Program-made: the position numbers and the translations under genes | The notes under the pieces: model-generated | Database searches by the model: none | Told to the model about the DNA's origin: nothing | The model's input: the letters and a program-made list of their open reading frames with translations, nothing else | In this document: positions 9,200 to 20,354 of the stretch, in pieces | Position numbering within the stretch: the stretch's first letter is position 1 | How the letters are laid out: the number at the start of each line of letters is the position of its first letter | Assembly: GCA_940337035.1 (NCBI GenBank) | Contig: CALNHX010001054.1 | Coordinates: 62,001 to 126,000, forward strand | Source: Agriotes lineatus | Lineage: Eukaryota > Arthropoda > Insecta > Coleoptera > Elateridae | Reading direction: 5' to 3' | Length of the DNA stretch: 64,000 bases

Positions 9200-12100
9200 C
9201 TAGGCGGATGTTGCGTTTAGATGTTTATTTCCTTGATTTGAAAGCTCAAATTGTATTACAATGACTAAGTATGCCGATGCAGCACCTACAATCTGAAGAA
9301 AATGTTTAGATACTGGTTTTATTGCCTGTGGTAGATACTTAACTGAATACAACAAGGTCTCATTGATGGGAAAGACCCCACAAGCGTTGAATTCCACATT
9401 ATAGTGAGCAAGTTGTAACGAAAATGAAGAAAGCTGTAATAAAACAGAAGGTAAATTTAAACACTAAAATATCCTAACATTTAAAAAAAAAATTAGGGAC
9501 TTAGTAGTTCGCTAAAGTTCGACTCACTTGTATTTGTAATGCACGTTTATCAGGTAAAATTTCACTGGGAGGCATTACGTCGTGTATTAAAGACCCAGTT
9601 CGTCTGGCCTGCAATATAGTAAACAAGTGTTATATTAGTTATTCACTATACAAGTGGAATAAGTGCTTCATTAATATACGTGTATGTAAGCACACAAGTA
9701 TATTAGTGATGCATTATCACACATGTATTGTACAAAATTTCATTTACAACTGCCTAAAAATAAGAAAAGTACATTAAGAGAAATGCCAGATCTGTCATTT
9801 TCAAAAATATTTTGATAGGAAAATGTCATTAAGTCATTCATTTGACACTATTTCAGTTAGGTAATAAAACCATTACACCACTCAGTTAGGTAATGAAGCC
9901 ATTACATTACTGTGTGGTGGAATGAACTTCATGTACAGCGACGCCTATAATTGGCCTAACGGCTGTTGGCTGAGTACTAAATAAATACATAAATAATTAC
10001 CTAATGGAAATAGTGTCAAAGTGAAGTAATAAGTCCTTATCCAAGCAGTTGTAGATAAATATAATTTATTTAATTGAACGTAACTTTTATATTAAGAAAG
10101 AATCATATGAAAAAATACTACGAAGAGCTATTGATACGTTTTTAGTCTAACATAGGAGAGTTACACTGCCTCAAAATTTTATTTATTCATTCTAATCCCG
10201 TTTCAACTTTATATACAGTGTGTTTCACTTTACATGGAAGCACCCTTGTATTTTCTTTGTTTTTGTATGAATCGATTTGAATTTTTTACCAGTTGTACGA
10301 CTCACCAAGAGGCATCTATTCATGTCCTTGAGCGCAAATGACGTTATTAGCCTGGCCTACTACGATGAAGAACATGAGTCGTATTGTCAATATTTTGCAT
10401 CGCGTTAAAGTTACAGCAAAAAGTTATTAAGAAAAGTTGTTTAGAATTAAAATAGTACCCCAGATACCGATTTTCGTTTAATAATTCGAATTTTTAATTT
10501 TTATCCATAATTTTGTCAAAGTCCCAAATTTCAACTTTTAATTTGGTATCAAATGGTGCCGTGGAGAAACATCATTTTTATTATTGTTGCAAACGTCATT
10601 AGCTATTAATAATGGCTGAATTACGTTTAACTGTAGCTGAGAAAGTAGAAATAATTAGAATTACTGGTGAAAATGCAAGATCCAATAGAGAAGTAGCTAG
10701 AATATTTAATGGAAGGCATCCAGGGCGTGCACCTATTTAACCTGGAACTGTTAAAAAAATTAATCAACTTTTTAATTTGTGTGCAAATTCGGGCGATGGA
10801 AGTTCTGGGTAAAGCCTTTTACAGATTTTTTATATTAGAATGACGTTATCCAGCACGCTTTTCAGTCAAAACTAGAACTATTGTGTGTTAAAAAAAAACA
10901 AAACTTATCTAGGGTAGATCTTGGAAAGAAAGATAAAAGATCTAGTCATGTCTTAACTTAAGGCTGTTGGTGAATGTCAGATTGCATTTTGTTTATGAAA
11001 ACATCTGCCACTGTGACAGGTAAAAGTTTACGCTGCATTAAATCAAGCAAAAATGAAGATGAGATGGCCTGTACACAACAACAACGAGTGTAATAACCAT
11101 AACGGTCAATAAAAACTGTTTTCGTTAAGTGTTTTGTATATTTTTAGGAAAATAGTTCAAGATCAAGATGTAATTTAGTTCTCTCTGACTTATGGTAGTT
11201 CATTTGCTTCAATGGGTATATATCAAGTTACGGCAAACTTCAATTTGATCATGGCATGATGCGAATGAGGTTTTTTTTGTGAACACACGATACAATGAGC
11301 TTCACTCTTCTTCAATTTTTCGTAACTTTTTATTTTTATATGTTGTTTGCAGGTTACGAATAATGTCAATGCAAGGTTAATGTCACTGTCTTTTCTCTGC
11401 TTCTACTTTCTGTCGTTAGCAAAAGTTATATTTTGTGCCAGAATGACATAACATACCAACAACCAAAGTTAAAAATATTAGATTTAGTTCGCACATTTAA
11501 ATATCAGCTATAATAAATTATTATTACCAACATACATTTTTGTAGTAAAATTTCTCAAATTAAATTGTTTTTTTTAATAATAAAAAAATAGAATATATTA
11601 TAAAGCACTTGTTATAGAAAACTAATTCAGCAGTCGTTTTTCAAAGTCGAATTTCAAATTCGTGAAAGAATGCATGGTTTTCTATAACTTGTACTTTAGT
11701 ATACTATTTACTGACAAAGTTGGTGTAAATATTCATTAGCAATTCTGTTTTAATCAATGACTATTGCGTGGAAAACAAACAAACGTATACATAAATGTAT
11801 TTAAACAAATACGTAAAAACCATATAGACATATATATTAAAATGTCAGAAATAATATCGAGACGATTGCAAATAGTTTTCTGTAAAATGCAACAAAAACT
11901 TTAGTTATGGGGTTATAGCTGGAGATTAGGAAAAACTAAACGCGGAACTCACATAAAATGTCAAAATGTTAAGCTTCAGTTTACATTTTTGTATTAAACA
12001 ATTTGTCCTTATATACAGAGTGCCCATTTTATCATTCTGTCGCTGAAGACTTGCAAATAGGCGAGACAATTAACCCTTCGGGGGGGTGATAAAATGGGAA

Positions 12101-13590
12101 CAGATTATTTAGGTTATTATTAGAGGACTACAATTCAATTGCCTGGGTAATAAATTTATTAGCTAGCCGTATATTCATTGGAAATATCTACAACTATTTT
12201 CTTTTTAAAATTTAATCCAATGAACTAAATTAAAAAAAATGACAGATTTGAGAATTTTTCTTAACTTTCTACATCGAAAATGTGAAATGTAAAAGTGAAT
12301 GTAGAAGAAAAAGTTATTGTAGACAAACTGTCTCTCTGGAAGTAGTCTGTAATATATACCATTGAGTATTTTTAAAACATAAAAAAATAAACAGTTTGTT
12401 AAGAGAATATAAATACCTCGTGTGCTGTAAATGAACAGCAAATTGCTAAAGCAAAAATTTGAGTAATTGCTAAAGTAAGTATACTATGCGTGTAACAAAT
12501 CAGCGCCGTTGATAAGTCTTTGGTCGTATTTGTAATGCTCTTGGTTGCCCAAAAAAATAGTAATAAGACAGCTGTTAGAAATTTCGTTAGTATGAGAAGC
12601 AGAAGTTGTACTGAAAATGCCGCATTAAAGTGTTTGCTAACTGTACAAAGTTGGTGATGAATAGCCTTTGACTTTCGAATCATATGAAATACTTTATTAA
12701 GGACAAAGTTGTTCTTCCTGAAAATGAATATAATTGACACAAAGACTTGCTAGGTACTATTATTATATGTAAGAACCTTTTATTTGCCACTTACTTGTTT
12801 ATAACTGCGATATTACTGCTATTCGAATGTATATGGCTTACAATCGGAGATTTTCTAAAAACCTGCTTAATTTCTAACATATGTATATTTAGCCAGCGAA
12901 ACCTTTGCCATAAGATAAGTACAAAGACGCAAAATTGCAGTTCCATTATTGTGCTTAATATCATTGGATTTGCATATGCTACAAGATCTCCAATAACTAA
13001 GACATCTGTTGTGATGGCATCCAGAATTACAACTATCGCGAGGTAAGTAATTACTAAAAATATGGAAATTATAATCCAGAGCTTATTCCTGCCACAGAGT
13101 TGTTGAATATTGAAAGTAAAGCTAAGTCGTTGCAATTGATTGTCAACTGCAAACATTTCTCTAATTGCGAGCATTACCTGAAATTTTAAAATGGATAGTT
13201 TCGTTAATAATTAGTTTTCTCCATAATTCATTTACAAAATGTTTTCGGGGCAATTTAAAAAGAACGTGGAATTTGAATAGTGCATAATATACTCACTTCT
13301 TTTCTATGAACACAACTAAGAACTAGAGTGATACCCATGCTTGTCACGTTTATGTAGTCAGTAGCGTAATCCCATACTGTCATAATTATTCCAAAAGTTC
13401 TACTTTGGCGTTTAAGGAAAGCGTGTATGGTGTAACCTGATAGTATAAATATTAGGAAAATTGTCCAAGATAAACATAGCTTAGATTCTTGCGGTCCAAC
13501 TTTACTGATGCTGAATGGTGACAGTCCAATTACTTTTGTACAGTAAATAATTGGTTTTAAAGTATCATAAAGGGAATTAGATTTAAACAT
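9200..13590 (-). CDS. insect gustatory receptor (Gr, 7tm_7 family), six exons
   Basis: Exons read by splice signals and phase: 13590-13297, 13177-12795, 12717-12417, 9608-9528, 9433-9344, 9292-9200. Together they make 1242 nt, or 413 residues plus stop, normal for a Gr. Phases agree at every junction. Seven hydrophobic segments are visible. Family signatures are DTLKPIIYCTKVIGLSPFS at the start, HHQLCTVSKHFNAAF before TM5, ARRTGSLIHDV in exon 4, SLQLAHYNVEFNACGVF in exon 5, and the TM7 motif AYLVIVIQFEL in exon 6. Grs form ligand-gated ion channels in chemosensory dendrite membranes; the ligand cannot be inferred. The last intron (9293-9343) is only 51 nt, in frame and stop-free, so naive ORF calling reads through it. 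The 2.8-kb third intron holds several mobile elements. No disabling mutation seen. Confidence 0.88.
9644..10055 (+). mobile_element. MITE family B, copy 1 (in Gr intron 3)
   Basis: Terminal repeats start CACTATACAAGTGGAATAAG and end with the complement near 10055. Inside, TTTGACACTATTTC at 9841 pairs with GAAATAGTGTCAAA near 10020. A second copy at 32399-32755 is colinear, so the ends are well defined. Non-coding. Confidence 0.75.
10215..10800 (+). pseudogene. DUF4817-type transposase relic in Gr intron 3
   Basis: From ATG at 10612 the frame reads MAELRLTVAEKVEIIR...NREVARIFNGRHPGRAPI, a DUF4817 helix-turn-helix, then a TAA at 10738-10740, then PGTVKKINQLFN in the same frame. It stops at 10798, where the tail of repeat R begins. 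The ACAGTGTGTTTCAC sequence at 10215 may be the transposon's left end. The DDE domain is absent. Confidence 0.65.
10797..10838 (+). repeat. repeat R tail fragment
   Basis: Carries GAAGTTCTGGGTAAAGCC and TTTTACAGATTTTT, identical to the 3' end of repeat R elsewhere (7355-7390). It abuts the truncated transposase relic without a gap. Confidence 0.6.
10881..11290 (-). mobile_element. MITE family A, copy 2 (in Gr intron 3)
   Basis: Reverse-oriented, diverged copy of the element at 4200-4606, with shared internal blocks and the right end GAACACACGA. TA flanks both ends (10879-10880, 11291-11292). The left terminus has drifted to TTGTGTGTTA. Confidence 0.8.
12015..12104. mobile_element. very short MITE/hairpin
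   Basis: About 90 bp with ends GTGCCCATTTTATCA and TGATAAAATGGGAACAG forming a short hairpin, in a TATA context. It lies in Gr intron 3. Confidence 0.5.
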
Positions 13591-14188
13591 GCTAAAAAGA
13601 CTTGCACGAATAAAATTTCTAGTTTTATGTTAACAGTCGACCTTTTTCCGAATAAACAACTGGTGCTAGGTTAGCCTGTAAATAATTAATAAGTGTGTGA
13701 CTGCAGCACACAATACATAGCGCAGATATCAAGGTAGACTTGTCAACTGCTGCGTGCTTAATGTTCTTGAAATTACTTTTAAAATACTGTTTGAGTAAAG
13801 TTTTCCCTTGTTAATGCAATAGTACAATATGATGATTAATAAAAACTACCACGAACTAGAAATTTAAAATAATCGTATATGTTCAAATCACGCAACAATA
13901 CAAATTAATTTGCACTGCACGAATATATTTTACGGTTTACAATTTTGCCTACCGATTAATTTGAGAGTAGAATACAGTTAGAAGATTGTAAAAGAGAATT
14001 TCTCAGAAGAAATATGTTACTCACACAAATTATCGACAAAAGTGAACGAAATATATTCAATAAAAAGGAACAATTTCATTTCTACTTAATCATAGAGCTT
14101 CTACTAAAATAAAACTTTATTGGTATTGGAGCTTATTCCACTTTATTGGACAATTGGTTGATTAATTTCTTACGAAGTTATATGCTCT
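13591..14188. other. 5' flank of the Gr gene
   Basis: AT-rich, with no second gene and no C-terminal Gr exons that could serve the damaged Gr copy at 16312-20354. No promoter element could be assigned confidently. Confidence 0.45.
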
Positions 14189-15068
14189 CAGAGCTGGGCA
14201 GTAATTAATTACCTTGTAATTAAATTACTACTTAAATTACTCTTTGTTAATTTGCTTTGGGATTGAATTACTTTTAAAATTTCGGTAATTGTAATTGGTA
14301 ATTGCCATTTCTATTGAAAAGTACTTAACAATTACTTTTTAAATGTAATTACTTACTACATTCAATTAGTCAATTGCTTTTGAGTAATTAATTTACTCTA
14401 AAGTGTTTAAATTACTTTGTAAGTAATTGCATGATTTTCTGGTAATTCAATTACTAAATTATTGGCCTCGATAGGTTATTGAAAGTCTAGAACGCAAAAA
14501 ATAAGATAAGGCCATATTAAGTTCCATGTTAAGCAAATGTCAATATGGCATTCCTAGAGCACTATAAGTATAATTTATGATTTTCTAGGACTAGTCGGAT
14601 AACAGCTAATCTTGTGCACGAGAAGAGACATACTTGGTGCAGACGCGTATCTTATTAGATGAGATGTGCATGTGTTGTGACTTGTGTAGTGTACGCTGTG
14701 CAGGATGTAGGATTGTAGCATGGTAATATTTATTATATAAAAAGCGAACAATATGTCTGCGGTAACTGCAGAGTTATTTTTTTCAAATGGATCCATTTTA
14801 CAGTATTGGTTTATAATTATTTATTTATTTCAATTGGCTTGTTTAAAACGATATACTAGCATATGACTATCTAAATACTACTAAACACGAATATACAACA
14901 GTTTCTAGTGAAAGTAATGTATGTTGTGCAATTACAATTACTAAGTAATAAATAATTGAATTACTATTTCATTTGAGTAATTGAAGAGCTGATAGTTCAA
15001 TTACTTCACTGGGGGGTAATTAGTAATTTGTAATTAATTACTTTTGCAAAGTAGTTTTCCCAGCTCTG
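14189..15068. mobile_element. hAT-like non-autonomous element rich in TAATTAC motifs
   Basis: Ends are CAGAGCTGGG and CCCAGCTCTG, with hAT-like CAG/CTG termini. Both subterminal regions carry dozens of GTAATTA/TAATTAC motifs (14201-14460, 14930-15040), resembling clustered transposase-binding sites. No ORF beyond incidental ones, and no clear 8-bp target duplication, so family placement is tentative. Confidence 0.6.
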
Positions 15069-16311
15069 TTTAAAAATATATTTCGTTTGCAGCATAACAG
15101 GCTACCTACAGCATATTTGTGCAAACTAATGTTTGATCACGGGACAAGACAATTTAGTGAAATTAAGTGAAATAGTGCCGACGCGGAAATAGACTGTAAA
15201 AAACTAGATAGCGGCACGTGCCGATTACAATATGTGTTTACAATATTCAGCTAACTTCGGCTTACTGGGTCAAGTTACATTACGATAAGGAAGTTTTATG
15301 TAGACTGCTGCAATTTTAGTACTATCACTAGGTGAGATTTACACATTGTAAATGTGCATTATTATGCGAACGTCATGTTTTCGTGCCTACACCAATATTA
15401 GGTTTTCAGTTGAAAAGGCAGCAACATGACATACATGTAATCATATATAAAGACTGTATTTGTTTAACAATTTTCAATATACTTCTAAACTCTGAGGTGT
15501 ATTCACTTGTGACCAACGCAGGCTACAAATGTATAAAGGGTAGTTAGGCCTGGCTACTCCAGTCACATTTTAAATCAAAATCCTTCCTCTCCTTTCATCA
15601 AGCGTAAACCCCTTTCAATAAAACAACCTGATTATATAACATTATACAATTTATGTTCCTAGGTGCAAACTGAACGAGTGCAAAAAGTAATTCTCGGAAC
15701 TACGCAAATCGAAGGCTTGCATAAGTTCAAAGAGCATCGCGGACAATATTCGTTCTAGAGACAGTTGAAACTCGAATAGTGTTAGCGATGAAGTTGTAGT
15801 TGTAGACGATATATAAATTTCTTTTAGTAGATTGCATAATTTGGATTGATAACGATAATGTTATGAAAGTTTCAAATTCTTTTTTAATCAGTTGTTGGAG
15901 AGTTTTCCTATTAATATTTTCTCCGACCAAATGAATATGTTGTTGGCTACAGAACTATATATCACCAAAAGATTATTGAAATATAAATAACCAAACATTT
16001 TATTAATCCCAGGACATCGTTTGAAAATAGTTTCTTAGAAAGCTTAGAAGAGGCTTCTTCTATTTTACTAAAAATAAAACGTTTCCAGGAAGTCATAGCA
16101 GAATTTTAGTTGCACAGATAAATAGGTAAAAATTAAAACTACAATAAGTAAAAATTCAATATAGCAATTACTTATATATCATTATCGACAATGTAAATAA
16201 TGCAATAAAACCACGAAGAGAGGTTTTTGTTACACCTAGTTACAATGCTTCCATGCATTTTGTTTATCTAACGATTAAAAGATAAATATAATAAGTATAA
16301 ATAATAAATAC
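15069..16311. other. intergenic, no gene seen
   Basis: I searched by eye for Gr C-terminal exon motifs (F.ACG.F, YLVI..QF) on the minus strand and found none. Otherwise AT-rich and featureless. Confidence 0.45.
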
Positions 16312-16533
16312 CTCTCGCACTGTAGTAGAACAACAGACCACCAGAGCCATAATTTGAACAGTAGTAAATACAAGTATGCTATGCAGATAACAAGTAGATG
16401 CTAGAGATGTTTTTTCAGAAGTTTTAATGCTTTTAGTGCCTGTGCATAATTTTTGTATTTTGGATTAGAAATAAAATCTTGTTCTTAAAATAGCCATGTT
16501 TTTTCTCTGGAAAATTGAGCATAATCATTAGTA

Positions 16534-16691
16534 ACGGTTGTTCAGTAATAAAGCAGTTTGGGGTTGGCCATAACTTGAAAACCGTCTTTTCTTAATTGAA
16601 AATTCTAAAATGACATGAAAGACAACATGACAACTGAGAGTTAAAAATAAATCATAGTCAACCCCAAACGGTTTTATTAATGAACACCCTC
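16534..16691. mobile_element. short MITE beside Gr relic exon 3
   Basis: 158 bp with ends GGTTGTTCAGTAATAAAGCA and the near-complement ending GAACACCCTC. TA occurs on both sides (16532-16533, 16692-16693). It lies about 30 bp upstream of the splice acceptor of the damaged exon. Confidence 0.65.
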
Positions 16692-16699
16692 TATTATCC

Positions 16700-18030
16700 C
16701 GTTATATGTATTATTTGACAGGCGAACAAGTCTATAGCTTTGAGTAAAATAATTAAAGACGCAAGATCAAATTATATAAAAAATGAACATAAGTTATTTA
16801 TTTAGTAACTGAAACATACAAAGATAAATCATTAAAGATTAGGTAAGAGTAAAATCTGCTCTTTGGTATTAGCTTAAGCTACGGCTGTGGACAATACAAT
16901 CGCATGGGTAATACAGGATAATCAGCATTTTGCAAAATTTTTAATTGGGCCGTACCTTGAGCTTCTTATATATTTCAGGTAAATGGTGTCTTTTTCGAAT
17001 ATTTATAAAATTAATCATTATAGTAGTAGATAATTGTAGAGTGCGTTCTGATCAATGTGATTTTAGGCTAACCTAAATAATTAAAAAAAAATTGAAATAA
17101 TTTTTCAGATTTTCAATATATTTTCCATTGGGTAGTAAAATTTTTCTTATTTATAAACACATTGAAAATATTATTTATCTTCATAACGCGCGTACAAGAA
17201 GCGTCTAGTGAACTGTAAAGAAATAGAAGCAGTAGTAAATGGGAACTGTTTAAAATTGCACTGTTAGATACGATAAAAAACGTGTATGAAACAAGAAAAA
17301 TAAATACAGGATTTAAAAGAAGTAGATGGTGGAATATAAAGTAACAGAAAGAAAATAGTACAAAAAAATATGTCAGAACAAAAGCAAAGGTAGACATGGC
17401 AGATAAGATTTAATACAGAAAACGTGAGCGGCCAAAGAAAAAACTAAAAAATAAAACAAAATGGGAAATATTTGGGCAGGAGATTGAACAAACGTGTATG
17501 GCAGAAATTAGAAATAGTTTTGGTGTCCGGTAAAAAACTCAAAAGGAAGAAAACAGAAAAGAACAAAAGTATAAAAGACGAAAGTGTTAATTTAGTAACA
17601 AAGAAAACCGTTCATAGAATTTTGAGTTGGTCACGATGGATTGAGCGGTTGCGACAGAAATTCTAAATGTGTAAAACTAGTCAAAGTCGAAAGCAATACT
17701 TCGTTTATTATAAATTCAGTCCAGGGAATTGGACAGGAAATGAAATTAATAATATTTTACAATACCTATTAGTCTATCATTATGGCTCTATTTAAAAAGG
17801 ATCACTTCAACGCAATTAACGTATTATTTCGCAAGTAAGTACTTCCACTTTAAACATAATGCAAGTAATAATATATTTTTTTCGTATGTGGAACATGTTA
17901 ATAATCATCCAATATTTTGGAAACTGCCTGTATAGTTATATTACCACAGTTTGGCAAGTGAATGCAAATAAAGACCGAAAGATTTAAAGAAATAGCTATT
18001 GGTTTTTTGATTACAGAAAGCCTGGATTAG
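16700..18030. other. intronic/intergenic AT-rich DNA
   Basis: Lies in intron 2 of the damaged Gr copy. A lysine-rich 64-codon frame at 17472-17666 matches nothing I recognise and looks compositional. Nothing else is supportable. Confidence 0.4.
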
Positions 18031-19140
18031 TATAATAATAATAATTATTATTAGAAGTTAGCGAGAGGCGGCTGAGCCGATTAACTCGCACAAAATTACA
18101 ATACAGTTTACAAGAGTTTACAAAAATTCGCAAAAATTTACAAAAGAAAGAGAACACAATACAAAATTGTGACACCTGCAATAATAATACGTAGATAAAG
18201 CATGGTCATAATAGATAATAAATTATAGTACATGGATATGTAATACATCAGTAATCAAAAAAGAAACAAGTCCAAGCGATTTTTAAATATGTTGAAGCAG
18301 GGGTTTCTGTACACTTATCAGCATTTAGCGTCAGCAACCATTCTTTTGACCATGTACTTATTCTATCTAAATTGGACTGCAGAACTGACCTATTGACCAA
18401 CGGGTTGTCGAATCGTCCGCAAACATACTTTTGGGAGAATGGATGCATTCGATAAGGTCTGCAATGTAGACAAGAAAAAGAATTGGCCCCAAGACAGATC
18501 CCTGAGGTACACCGCTCAGTACTGAGTAAAGAGCTGATAATGAATCACCGACTCGTACCTGAAAAGTACGGCTTGTTAAGAAGTCTTTTATCCAGTTGAG
18601 TAAATTGCCTCGAACACCATAGTTTTCAAGCTTCAAAAGTAGGCTCTGTATGGAGACCCGGTCAAAAGCTTTCTCGAAGTCTAGGTAGATGACATCAGTT
18701 GGAGTCCGCGAGTCCCATGACCTAGTCCAATCATCCAAACTCATTAGCAAATTTGAAACTACTGATCTTCCTGGAACGAAACCATGCTGACAATTTGGAA
18801 TTACAGAGTTGGACAACAAAAATTCAGTAAGCTCATTTGCCACAATTTTCTCCATGCACTTACAGATGACCGAAGTAAGGCTGATCGGTCTGTAATTACT
18901 AGCTGCAAGTTTATCTCCTTTTTTATATATAGGCACAATAATTGATTTCTTCCAATCTTGAGGTAAAGTTTCTACCTCTAGTGATGCCTGCATTAAAGTT
19001 GTTAAAGGTTCCGCCAATAATGATGCGCAGTTTTTGACAAAATTTGGAGAAATACCGTCTGGTCCTGGACTTGAGTCCGTCAATGTACAAGTCGTTTTAT
19101 TAAAAGGCATATTAAATGAAATACTTCTTATGATGTAATA
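18031..19140 (-). mobile_element. CR1/Jockey-superfamily LINE, 5'-truncated, reverse transcriptase
   Basis: The minus frame 19110-18370 encodes the reverse transcriptase palm and fingers: SSPGPDGISPNFVKNC, IIVPIYKKGD...NYRPISLTSV, QHGFVPGRS, DVIYLDFEKAFDRVS, SGVPQGSVLGPILFLVYI and the catalytic MFADDS. Just after FADD the frame shifts; NPLVNRSVLQSNLDRISTW and LLTLNADKC continue in the frame of 18448-18248. The 3' end is a TAATAA-type short tandem tail at 18031-18052, usual for CR1-like elements. There is no endonuclease or ORF1, so it is 5'-truncated and dead. Confidence 0.85.
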
Positions 19141-19724
19141 TTTTGTTCAAAATTTGAATTCTCTGTCTTAGAAAACAGATTTTTAAAAACAAAGCATTTT
19201 TTACTCTGTAAATTTCTACGTGATTGATTTTTTTTCTTGAAATCTATTCTTATTATTTTAATTAAAACTATAGACTGGTTCACACATCTACGAAAGTATA
19301 CGATAGGGTATTTACAGTAGCGATTTACATCATCCCTAATGATATTCAAAGCTAGTTATTAGAAGAACAATATATTTTTCAAAACTTACTTGTTATTTTT
19401 AGAATTATCATATTTAGGTACAAAAACCTTTGTCGTACAAGTAGAACCATGAAACAAAATAGTAGCTCAGTAACCGCACTTATAACTCTTGGGAATGAAT
19501 AAGCCACAAGGTCGCTAATAAATGCAATATCTGCTTTAAAATTACGGGCAGCATCAAAAAATAAGAGGAGAACAATGTGAATAACTACTAAAATTATAGC
19601 CACAGCAGTCCAGATCAAACATTTTTTGTATGCCGTTTTCATATCGAAATTAAAATTGATTTCTTTTAGTTTTCGATCGACATTAGAAATTTCTTTAAAG
19701 CAAGTCATCATCTGAAATGCTTAA

Positions 19725-20050
19725 TATATATACCGGGTGTCAACGAATTTATTAGACAAGTCATATCTTCTAGAGTATTAGGTGTATTAAAATGAGATTT
19801 GGTATAGGTAAATGGTATAGGGAGAGGAGAGTTTTCACATATTTTTCACTTTCCGGTCACTTCCGGTTTCACCGGAAATGGCTCCGATTTCAAATTTTTA
19901 AATAGAACACCCTGTATATTTTTGCATATTTGGATTTCTGAGGCAATTTTGGATCAGCATGTGACATTTTAAAAACTTATCCATGGCACACTTGACAAAA
20001 GTAAATAAATTATTATCCAGTATTTTAGTTTTTTTTAATTTTTGTAAGAG
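19725..20050. repeat. transposon-end fragments in intron 1 of the Gr relic
   Basis: Contains ACCGGGTGTCAACGAATTTA at 19732 and, at about 19900-19945, a block with AACACCCTGTATATTTTTGC. The latter recurs inverted at about 51030-51075. The ACACCCTGTA end resembles the termini of the DDE transposons at 47529 and 57341. Confidence 0.5.
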
Positions 20051-20354
20051 TAATACTTACAAATTTTCTGTATATGCAGTTTAAAGTTAAAGTTGCAAAC
20101 ATACTGGCAATGTTTATATAATCATTAGCATAGTCAAAAAATTTCATAACTATTCCGTAAGTTTGGCTTTTTCGGTTGCAGAAAGCCAATAAGGAACTAC
20201 TGGTAGTTATTGCTAGGATCAAAATTGTCCAAATAACGCTTGACGTTGATTCGTATGGTTCGTCTTTATTGATGCAGACTGTAATTACTCCAAATAATTT
20301 ACAAAAATACATCACTGGTTGTATTGCAAAATAAAAGGTGTCGGCGTTGAACAT

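Larger units (their letters stand above)
16312..20354 (-). pseudogene. gustatory receptor paralogue, damaged and lacking 3' exons
   Basis: Exon 1 (20354-20061) is 294 nt, exactly as long as exon 1 of the gene at 9200-13590, with the same donor phase; it starts MFNADTFYFAIQPVMYF. Exon 2 (19711-19390) reads NVDRKLKEINFNFDMK and SDLVAYSFPRVISAVTELLF, aligned with the neighbour's exon 2. Exon 3 survives as a 195-nt relic (16506-16312) ending CYLHSILVFTTVQIMALVVC and a GT donor after RE, as in the neighbour. It lacks about 33 codons covering TM5, and the frame leading into it meets a TAA. No exons 4-6 occur before the next gene. Intron 2 holds a LINE. Probably dead, unless exons 1-2 splice elsewhere. 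Confidence 0.75.

Noticed and set aside
12205..12441. 78-codon minus-strand frame behind Gr exon 3
   Set aside because: It is read-through past the GT donor at 12416; exon 3 joins exon 4 at 9608 in frame.
17472..17666. 64-codon lysine-rich plus-strand frame
   Set aside because: Composition-driven in an A-rich tract; no homology pattern seen.
19128..19349. 73-codon minus-strand frame upstream of the LINE RT
   Set aside because: AT-rich intronic sequence without LINE or Gr motifs.
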